Below, piece after piece: positions 1 through 5,297 of a DNA stretch of 9,012 nucleotides (the first letter of the stretch is position 1; every line of letters begins with the position of its first letter). The position numbers and the translations under genes are program-made. Origin of the DNA: Gemmataceae bacterium (GTDB lineage Bacteria > Planctomycetota > Planctomycetia > Gemmatales > Gemmataceae); assembly GCA_947490035.1 (NCBI GenBank), contig CANLGS010000106.1, forward strand, positions 1 to 9,012. The letters run 5' to 3'. Under the pieces are notes generated by a model, which was not told the origin of the DNA, ran no database searches, and saw only the letters and a program-made list of their open reading frames with translations.

Positions 1-1032
1 GGCCTGCTCCCCGCGGGGTTGGCGAAGCTGTTGGAGGATCGCTGCGAGTTCGAGGTGTCGGCCGACCACCCGCCAGACCAGTTACGCGAAACCGTGTTCA
101 AGGTCGCGGCGGCCGCGCGCGCCGAAGCCGCGAACGCGATGCAGCCGTTCGACCGCGCAGCGGTGATGCGGGAAGCGGCGGAGCAGTTGTCGCTCGCGGT
201 CACGCCGGAGCAGATGGACCGCAGTCTGTTCGCGGACCTCAAGGACGAACAGCGCGTCATCACATTTGATGACATCACATCCGAGCAACTTCTCAACCGC
301 TATAACGTGGCGCTGGCACAATCTATATTGCTGCGCTGCACGCTGATGGAGGTGCGCGTGTACGCGGAGACCCCGGCGCGGTTCCGCCAGTTGTTCCGCG
401 CGGTGAAGTTCCACCGACTCATCTGCACGATTCAGGAAACGCCGGGCAACAGCTACAAACTCACGCTCGACGGCCCGCTCTCGCTCTTCTCCTCAACGAA
501 CAAGTACGGCCTTCAACTCGCGATGTTCCTGCCGACGCTGCTGCACTGCAAGGCGTTCGACCTGCGCGCGAACATCCGCTGGGGCGCGGACCGCAAGGAG
601 AAGACGTTTCAGCTCTCCGGCCTGGACGGGCTGAAGTCGCACACCGCGGACTTCGGCGTCTACACGCCGCCGGAGTTGCAGATGTTCGCGGACACGTTCC
701 CAACGAAGGTGAAGGGCTGGATTCTGGACACCGACCCGCACCCGATTCTGTTGCCGACAAGCACCTGGGTTCCCGACTTCAAATTGACGCACGCGAAAAC
801 CGGGAAGGAGGTCTACGTGGAGGTGTTCGGCTTCTGGCGGAAGGGCGACATCGAAACGCACTACAAGAACCTGTCGAAGGGCGCACCGGGGAAGTTCGTG
901 CTGTGCGTGTCGGAGCAGATGCGCGCCGACGAGGACAGCGAAGTGACGTTCGGCAACGGCGTGTACCGCTACAAGCGCACCCCGCTCCCGGAGGAAGTGG
1001 CGAAAATGGCGGCGCTGGTCGCGGGGGTGTAG
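1..1032 (+). CDS. DUF790 / Bax1-type nuclease (5' partial)
   Basis: This frame is open from base 1, so the gene begins before the window and only its C-terminal 343 codons are seen. The first residues, GLAKLLEDRCEFE, fit the interior of a DUF790 protein, not a start; the TTG at 19 is an internal leucine. LLNRYNVALAQSILL, about 90 residues in, is a family signature. Towards the C-terminus are VPDF (bases 769-780) and YVEVFGFWR (814-840), which resemble the acidic motif and the E-x-x-GFW block of a PD-(D/E)xK-like nuclease core. Known from the family: DUF790 includes archaeal Bax1, a structure-specific nuclease that works with the XPB helicase, and bacterial members often sit beside an XPB-like helicase gene. 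Inferred: a DNA repair or defence nuclease whose helicase partner may lie just upstream. The family is well supported; the biological role is not shown here. Confidence 0.85.
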   Translation, partial: GLLPAGLAKLLEDRCEFEVSADHPPDQLRETVFKVAAAARAEAANAMQPFDRAAVMREAAEQLSLAVTPEQMDRSLFADLKDEQRVITFDDITSEQLLNRYNVALAQSILLRCTLMEVRVYAETPARFRQLFRAVKFHRLICTIQETPGNSYKLTLDGPLSLFSSTNKYGLQLAMFLPTLLHCKAFDLRANIRWGADRKEKTFQLSGLDGLKSHTADFGVYTPPELQMFADTFPTKVKGWILDTDPHPILLPTSTWVPDFKLTHAKTGKEVYVEVFGFWRKGDIETHYKNLSKGAPGKFVLCVSEQMRADEDSEVTFGNGVYRYKRTPLPEEVAKMAALVAGV

Positions 1033-1106
1033 GTGCTATCCGTTTGCTTGGAACGTCCCGCGCGTGTACTGTTACTTCATTCCAGATCAAATAGCGTTGG
1101 TGCCTG

Positions 1107-1895
1107 ATGCGAACATTGCATCTTGTTCAAGGTGGAATCAGCAACGGGGATCAAGCGTGGCTGGAGAAGGCCGCGCGGGATGGCCGAAACGCGAAACGTT
1201 GGGTCGTTCCTAAAGGCGTTGCGGTTGGCGATGACGTTATCATTTTCATCCGCGGGATCGGCTTCTTCGCGAGTGCACGAATCAAAACTCCGCCATTCCT
1301 CAGGCTCGATTGGGCGAACCGATACGGTGCAGGCTTGTGCGGCATCAAGCTCATCGAGCCGGCAGTCTCGGTCGCGGTCATACGACGAACTATTCCGGAC
1401 CTGATCTGGGCGAACTACCCGCGCAGCATCACGACTCCGACACCCGCGATCGCGGAGCAGGTGCGCGAACTGATCCGCGAGCGACGGAAAGTCGGTGCCG
1501 CTCAGTTAGAGGAATCCGACCTGTCCGGAGCGAACTTGGACGAGTTGCGTGCCGCCGCCCTGCTGAAGAGGTTGCCCGCAACGGCTTCAATCAAAGAGCG
1601 ATTACGGCGGGAATACTTGCGGTCGCGCTCGATTCACGCGTATGTACTCGGTCGCGCGAACGGTGCTTGTGAGGGATGCAGTTCGCTCGCGCCCTTCGTG
1701 AAGGCGGACAATACCCCGTACCTCGAACCGCACCACACAACGCGCATGGCCGACGATGGGCCAGACCACCCGGCGCATGTGATCGCGCTCTGTCCGAACT
1801 GTCATCGCCGGGCGCATTCATCGAAGGACGCTGAAGACTTCAACGCGAAGTTGATCGAACGTCTTGCAAGAATCGAACCAGTGGGTGAACGATGA
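1107..1895 (+). CDS. HNH endonuclease with N-terminal PUA/EVE-like domain
   Basis: The C-terminal third is a clear HNH/McrA-type nuclease. It has a zinc-type pair C188-x2-C191, then LEPHH with H209 and H210, then ALCPNCHRRAH with C229, C232, H233 and H237. H209/H210 are the likely catalytic histidines, and the four cysteines a structural zinc site. Residues about 1-125 form a separate domain containing GDDVIIFIRGIGFFASARI (41-59) and DLIWANYPRS (98-107). This resembles PUA/EVE-like modules that read modified bases, but I assign it from pattern only. A charged helical linker (about 115-175) joins the two. Such fusions are usually predicted to be modification-dependent restriction enzymes; cleavage of modified foreign DNA is inference. 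The ATG lies 74 nt after the DUF790 stop with no strong Shine-Dalgarno. The stop overlaps the hicB start (ATGA). Codons are less G/C-rich at third positions than in genes further downstream, which hints at later acquisition. Confidence 0.8.
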   Translation: MRTLHLVQGGISNGDQAWLEKAARDGRNAKRWVVPKGVAVGDDVIIFIRGIGFFASARIKTPPFLRLDWANRYGAGLCGIKLIEPAVSVAVIRRTIPDLIWANYPRSITTPTPAIAEQVRELIRERRKVGAAQLEESDLSGANLDELRAAALLKRLPATASIKERLRREYLRSRSIHAYVLGRANGACEGCSSLAPFVKADNTPYLEPHHTTRMADDGPDHPAHVIALCPNCHRRAHSSKDAEDFNAKLIERLARIEPVGER

Positions 1896-2176
1896 TCCGC
1901 TACAAAGCCGGGTACAAGTACGTCACGACCGGCGTTCACGCGCAGGTGCTGGACTTCCCAGCAGCGATCACCTGCGCCGCCGACTTGGAAGCGGCCCGTA
2001 AGCTGTTGGCGGTCGCGCTCGTGGACGCGGCAGAAGCGGCGCTGGAGTCGGGCGAACCCCTGCCAATCCCCGCCCCCGCGATTGCCGATCCCGAAATGGA
2101 CATCGAAGAGCCGATCTACCTGCACCTGCTCGCCAGTACCGAAGTGAACGAAATACCCGCCGGTGCGATGTCGTGA
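1892..2176 (+). CDS. hicB: HicB-family antitoxin
   Basis: This 94-residue protein begins MIRYKAGYKYVTTGVHAQVLDFPAAITCAADLEAARKLLA in pattern: two short strands, then the V-x-DFPG/A-x-x-T turn and a helix, as in the degenerate RNase H-like fold of HicB. It should bind and neutralise the HicA toxin encoded immediately after it. The C-terminal half is proline- and acid-rich (LPIPAPAIADPEMDIEEPIY) and shows no recognisable helix-turn-helix or ribbon-helix-helix segment, which many HicB proteins use for autorepression. Any autoregulation is therefore doubtful from the sequence. The start codon overlaps the HNH stop by 4 nt and has a GGGTGA-like ribosome site just upstream, so translation is probably coupled. 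The order is antitoxin first, which is one of the two orders known in hicAB loci. Identification rests on the fold pattern plus the adjacent, clear HicA. Confidence 0.8.
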   Translation: MIRYKAGYKYVTTGVHAQVLDFPAAITCAADLEAARKLLAVALVDAAEAALESGEPLPIPAPAIADPEMDIEEPIYLHLLASTEVNEIPAGAMS

Positions 2177-2358
2177 AGCGGCAAGACCTCATCCGGCATC
2201 TGCGGTCCCACGGCTGCCGTCTGCTCCGCGAGGGACGCGGGCACTCGGTCTGGGTCAACCCGGCGAACAACAAGCAAACCACCGTTCCGCGACACCGCGA
2301 AGTCGATGACTACACTTCGCGCGCGATCTGCCGCCAACTCGGTGTGCCCGAACCGTAA
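2173..2358 (+). CDS. hicA: HicA-family toxin (mRNA interferase)
   Basis: This 61-residue protein has the whole HicA double-stranded-RNA-binding-like pattern: MKRQDLIRHLRSHGCRLLRE (helix then strand), GRGHSVWVNP with the catalytic-type H24 and W27, then TTVPRHREVDDYTSRAICRQLGV. The family cleaves mRNA and is blocked by HicB. All expected elements are present and no frame break is seen, so the toxin is probably active. The start is a GTG inside the hicB stop region (GTGA, 4-nt overlap), so expression likely depends on translation of hicB. It is the last gene of the HNH-hicB-hicA unit; the next gene starts 72 nt later with its own ribosome site. Confidence 0.9.
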   Translation: MKRQDLIRHLRSHGCRLLREGRGHSVWVNPANNKQTTVPRHREVDDYTSRAICRQLGVPEP

Positions 2359-2388
2359 CCGCTTCCCGCGGCCCGCGTCTTCGGTTAC
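2355..2388 (+). terminator. weak inverted repeat after hicA, possible terminator
   Basis: A 7-bp perfect inverted repeat, GTAACCG (2355-2361) and CGGTTAC (2382-2388), straddles the hicA stop codon. Its 20-nt loop contains a small CGCG/CGCG stem (2367-2377). A pyrimidine-rich stretch (TCTCTTCCGTTCGTCCTTCC) follows, but there is no true run of T. It could end the HNH-hicB-hicA transcript, or it may be chance in G+C-rich DNA. Confidence 0.22.
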
Positions 2389-2430
2389 CATCTCTTCCGT
2401 TCGTCCTTCCCTAACGCGGAGCATCCAACA

Positions 2431-3660
2431 ATGTCCTCTCCAGACCGCCGCACGTTCATCGCGGGTTCGGCCGCCGGCGCGATCGCGCTCGGGGCACCCG
2501 CCGTTCACGCGCTCGGAGCCAACGAGAAGCTCACCATCGGACTCATCGGCAGCGGCAACCGCGGACGCACCATCAGCCAGGAGTGCGTCAAGGCCGGGCA
2601 CAACGTCGTCGCCGTCGCGGACATCGCCAAGTTCCGGCACGACTTCATCATCGAGAAGCTCGCCGAGGTCAAGGGGCCGAAGCCGGCTCTCTACGACGAC
2701 TACCGGAAACTGCTCGAACACCAGGGGCTGGACGCGGTCATCATCGCGACCCCGGACCACCACCACAAGGAGCACCTGCTTGCCGCGATGGCCGCCGACA
2801 AGCACGCGTACTGCGAGAAGCCACTGAGCCACACCATCGAACAGGGCAAGGAGATGGTCGCGGCCGTGCGGAAGGCCAAGAAGATCGTGCAGGTCGGGAA
2901 CCAGCGGCACAGCGGCGAACACTGGGCACGCGCCCGCGACGTGGTGCAGTCCGGCGACTTTGGTGACTTGGTGTGGGTGAAGGTGTGGGACTGCCGCAAC
3001 TGGATCAAGCGTGACCCGTTCGCGCCGCCCAAAACCTTCGACGCGGCGCAACAGAAGGGCGTGAACTGGGACGGCTTCCTCGGCACCGCGAAGAAGGTGC
3101 CGTTCGACCCGGTGCGCTACTGGGCGTGGCGCTGGTACTGGGACTACGCCGGCGGGTTGATCACCGACATCGGCGCGCACCAACTGGACATCGTGCAGTG
3201 GATCAGCGGCGTGGACATGCCGAAGAGCGTGACCGCGAACGGCGGCACCTACTTCTTCAAGCACTGGGAGACGCCCGACGTGGGTCACGGCGTCTGGGAT
3301 TATGGCAAGTTCACGGCCACGTTCGCGGTGGAGTTCGTTAACGGCTTCGACGGCGTCGGCGCCACCTTCTACGGCACGAAGCAGACGCTCCACTGCGACG
3401 CGGAGGGAACGATCAAGCTGTTCGAGACGATCGACAAGTTCGTCCCAACGATGAAGCCGAAGGCGGAATGGGCGGTGCCGAACGAAACCGGGGCGCACGT
3501 CCGCAACTGGCTGAGCGCGGTGAAGGACAACAAGGATCCGAGTTCGCCGATCGAACTGGGTCACCGGGTCGCCACCGCGGCGCACCTGGCGAACATCGCC
3601 TACCGCACCGGGAAGAAAGTGGTGTGGGACGCGAAGAAGGAACTGATCGTGGAGAAGTAA
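2431..3660 (+). CDS. Tat-exported Gfo/Idh/MocA family oxidoreductase
   Basis: This 409-residue protein starts with a twin-arginine signal: DRRTFIAG at residues 5-12, then a hydrophobic stretch to about A27 or A30 (cleavage probably after AVHA or ALGA). The mature enzyme begins with a Rossmann fold, TIGLIGSGNRG (35-45), that binds NAD(P). The family's C-EKP motif is at 128-131, with K130 the expected catalytic lysine. The second domain carries GGLITDIGAHQLDIVQW (241-257), with D246 and H250 likely at the active site. Members oxidise or reduce sugars, inositols and related polyols, and some use tightly bound NAD to hydrolyse glycosides; the substrate cannot be read here. The Tat signal implies export of an already folded, cofactor-loaded protein, which is common for this family in planctomycetes. 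GGAG at 2418-2421, 9 nt before the ATG, supports this start. It probably belongs with the sialidase-like gene downstream in glycan breakdown (inference). Confidence 0.93.
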   Translation: MSSPDRRTFIAGSAAGAIALGAPAVHALGANEKLTIGLIGSGNRGRTISQECVKAGHNVVAVADIAKFRHDFIIEKLAEVKGPKPALYDDYRKLLEHQGLDAVIIATPDHHHKEHLLAAMAADKHAYCEKPLSHTIEQGKEMVAAVRKAKKIVQVGNQRHSGEHWARARDVVQSGDFGDLVWVKVWDCRNWIKRDPFAPPKTFDAAQQKGVNWDGFLGTAKKVPFDPVRYWAWRWYWDYAGGLITDIGAHQLDIVQWISGVDMPKSVTANGGTYFFKHWETPDVGHGVWDYGKFTATFAVEFVNGFDGVGATFYGTKQTLHCDAEGTIKLFETIDKFVPTMKPKAEWAVPNETGAHVRNWLSAVKDNKDPSSPIELGHRVATAAHLANIAYRTGKKVVWDAKKELIVEK

Positions 3661-3668
3661 CACAAAAC

Positions 3669-3775
3669 ATGGCCCGCAGATGAAATCAGATAGGAGCGCA
3701 GATGAAATCGCATTGAACAATTCTGCTCTGATCCGATTTCATCTGCGCTCCTATCTGATTTCATCTGCGGGCCAT
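3669..3775. repeat. 107-bp palindromic element with perfect 42-bp arms
   Basis: Bases 3669-3710 and 3734-3775 are exact reverse complements over 42 bp, separated by a 23-nt loop (3711-3733). Each arm holds two copies of the 13-mer CGCAGATGAAATC, 22 bp apart: forward at 3675-3687 and 3697-3709, inverted at 3735-3747 and 3757-3769. The element fills most of the 132-bp gap between the oxidoreductase stop and the sialidase-like start. It is much richer in A+T than its neighbours. No target-site duplication and no following T-run are seen. It could be a REP/MITE-like repeat that also acts as an RNA hairpin ending the upstream transcript. Confidence 0.93.
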
Positions 3776-3792
3776 TCTGGAGTATTTCGACC

Positions 3793-4722
3793 ATGTTCAT
3801 CTTCGAGAAAGCACCCTTCCCTTCGTGTCACGCGTCCACCATCGTGGAGCATGACCCCGGCAAGCTCATGGCCGCGTGGTTCGGCGGGAAGGCCGAAGGC
3901 GCGAAGGATGTCGAAATCTGGGCGTCCACGTTCGACGGCAAGGCGTGGTCCGAACCGAAGATCATGGGCACCGAACCGGGGCAGCCGTGCTGGAACCCGG
4001 TGCTGTTCAAGACCGCGAAGGGCACGCTCTTCCTCTGGTACAAAGCCGGCCCGAAGCCGGACAACTGGACCGGGTATGTTCGCACGTCGGCCGATAGCGG
4101 TAAGACGTGGACGAAACCGGAGATGATGCCGTCCACGCTGATGGGGCCGGTGCGCGCCAAACCGATTCAGCTCGCGAACGGCACGATTCTCGCGGGTACT
4201 TCGTGGGAGAGCTACAAGAACTGGGTGCCGTTCGTGGACCGCTCCACCGACGACGGCAAGACCTGGAAGCGCTCCAACCCGTTCCCGGTGCCGGAGAAGT
4301 TCAACCAGATTCAGCCCACGCTGTTCGAGGCGAAAGACGGGAAGATCGTCGCCTTAATGCGGTCGAGCAATCCGCGTGTGGTATGCCGCGCGGAGTCGAA
4401 GGACGGGGGCGAGACGTTCACCCCCGCGGAAGAAACGAAACTGCCGAACCCGAGTACCGGCGTAGACTGCGTGAAGACCAAAGAGGGCGACGTGTTCCTG
4501 ATCTGCAACCCGACCGCTCTGGGGCGCACGCCGCTCAGCATCGCCCGGTCGGAAGACGACGGCAAGACCTGGAAGAAGGTCATTGACCTCGAAACCGAAC
4601 TGGCCGAATACTCGTACCCCGCGATGATTCTGTCCGCCGCGGGCAGTCTGGAGATCACATACACGTGGAAGCGAACCCACATCAAGTACCAGAGCCTGGA
4701 CCCCAAGAAACTCCGGGACTGA
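3793..4722 (+). CDS. sialidase-like BNR/Asp-box repeat protein
   Basis: This 309-residue six-bladed beta-propeller protein matches the exo-sialidase-like BNR_2 group. Four Asp-boxes (S-x-D-x-G-x-T-W/F) are clear: residues 99-106, 151-158, 202-209 and 253-260. The family's entry motif is seen as CHASTIVE (12-19) followed by AAWFGGKAEGAKDVEIW (27-43). GPVRAKPI (118-125), ALMRSS (187-192) and EYSYPAMI (272-279) are candidate active-site segments. Proteins of this type remove terminal sugars from glycans, but many planctomycete members have no proven sialidase activity, so the substrate stays open. No signal peptide is present from this ATG, in contrast with the Tat-exported enzyme upstream. GGAG at 3779-3782, 10 nt ahead of the ATG and just outside the palindrome, supports the start. 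The end of the gene overlaps the possible start of the DUF4112 gene. Confidence 0.87.
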   Translation: MFIFEKAPFPSCHASTIVEHDPGKLMAAWFGGKAEGAKDVEIWASTFDGKAWSEPKIMGTEPGQPCWNPVLFKTAKGTLFLWYKAGPKPDNWTGYVRTSADSGKTWTKPEMMPSTLMGPVRAKPIQLANGTILAGTSWESYKNWVPFVDRSTDDGKTWKRSNPFPVPEKFNQIQPTLFEAKDGKIVALMRSSNPRVVCRAESKDGGETFTPAEETKLPNPSTGVDCVKTKEGDVFLICNPTALGRTPLSIARSEDDGKTWKKVIDLETELAEYSYPAMILSAAGSLEITYTWKRTHIKYQSLDPKKLRD

Positions 4723-5204
4723 CAACCGTCCGCATCCTGCCCACGCGCGATGAGGAAGCGCAGCTCGTCATCCTTCGCGGCATCGCGAAGGTGATGGACG
4801 AAGTCGTCACCATCCCGAACACGAACCTCAAGGTCGGGCTGGACGCGTTGATTGGGCTTATTCCCGTCGTGGGCGATCTGGGCAGTGCCGCCATCGGCGG
4901 GTACATCCTGCGCTCCGCCGCGCAGCTGGGTGTGCCGACGGTTGTTCTCGCGCGGATGCTCTTGAACGTCGCGATTGATGCCGCGATCGGGTTCATTCCG
5001 GTCGTCGGCGACTACCTCGACATTCTCTATAAGGCGAACGCGAAGAACGCGCGGCTGGTGGTCGAAGCGGTGGAGAACCGCAAGGAGGCGGCGCGGTCGA
5101 GTTGGCTGAAACTGGCCGGCACGTTCGCGGCGTTCGTGCTGATCGTCGGCGGCGGGCTGGTGGGGACGGTGTTCTTCGTGAAGTGGCTGTGGAACTCGAT
5201 ATAA
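4665..5204 (+). CDS. DUF4112 family membrane protein
   Basis: The core, about residues 35-135, matches DUF4112: AKVMDEVVTIPNTNLKVGLDALIGLIPVVGD, then YILRSAAQLGVPTVVLARMLLNVAIDAAIGFIPVVGDYLDILYKANAKN, given here as a pattern in pieces. The motif IPVVGD occurs twice (66-71 and 111-116), each time at the end of a hydrophobic segment, suggesting a duplicated membrane hairpin. A third hydrophobic segment, about 149-171, forms the C-terminus. The family has no established function. The start is uncertain: GTG at 4665 would overlap the sialidase-like gene by 58 nt, the CTG at 4719 overlaps its stop (CTGA), and the first ATG at 4794 would cut into the domain. The lack of similarity in the first 20 or so residues makes a start near 4719 plausible. 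It is probably co-transcribed with the preceding gene. Confidence 0.8.
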   Translation: MEANPHQVPEPGPQETPGLTTVRILPTRDEEAQLVILRGIAKVMDEVVTIPNTNLKVGLDALIGLIPVVGDLGSAAIGGYILRSAAQLGVPTVVLARMLLNVAIDAAIGFIPVVGDYLDILYKANAKNARLVVEAVENRKEAARSSWLKLAGTFAAFVLIVGGGLVGTVFFVKWLWNSI

Positions 5205-5211
5205 CTTCCAC

Positions 5212-5260
5212 CGCCGCTCGCGGCTTCGCGCGTCTCTTTCTCGCGAAGCCGCGAGCGGCG
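5212..5260 (+). terminator. perfect 19-bp G+C-rich hairpin, likely terminator or palindromic repeat
   Basis: CGCCGCTCGCGGCTTCGCG (5212-5230) is an exact reverse complement of 5242-5260, with an 11-nt pyrimidine-rich loop. It starts 7 nt after the DUF4112 stop and ends 37 nt before the permease start. The stem would be very stable in RNA and probably separates the two transcription units. No T-run follows, so classic intrinsic termination is not certain; a dispersed palindromic repeat is the alternative. Confidence 0.7.
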
Positions 5261-5297
5261 AAGACAACTGACCCGTTCCTCCCTTCACTTACCTCAA

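Noticed and set aside
1044..1072. Possible promoter: TTGCTT and TACTGT separated by 17 nt ahead of the HNH gene
   Set aside because: Only three of six bases match the consensus in each box, and planctomycete promoter rules are not well enough known to support the call.
1528..1551. A DLSGANL segment in the HNH protein resembling a pentapeptide repeat
   Set aside because: It is a single copy in a charged linker, whereas real pentapeptide proteins carry many in tandem.
2116..3720. A 534-codon open frame on the - strand antisense to the oxidoreductase gene
   Set aside because: Composition is dominated by Arg, Val, Asp and His with no motif, and the + strand frame has clear Rossmann and EKP motifs and a ribosome site.
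3669..3775. CRISPR-like array suggested by the four copies of the 13-mer
   Set aside because: The copies are in opposite orientation in two arms of one palindrome, with no spacers of uniform length.
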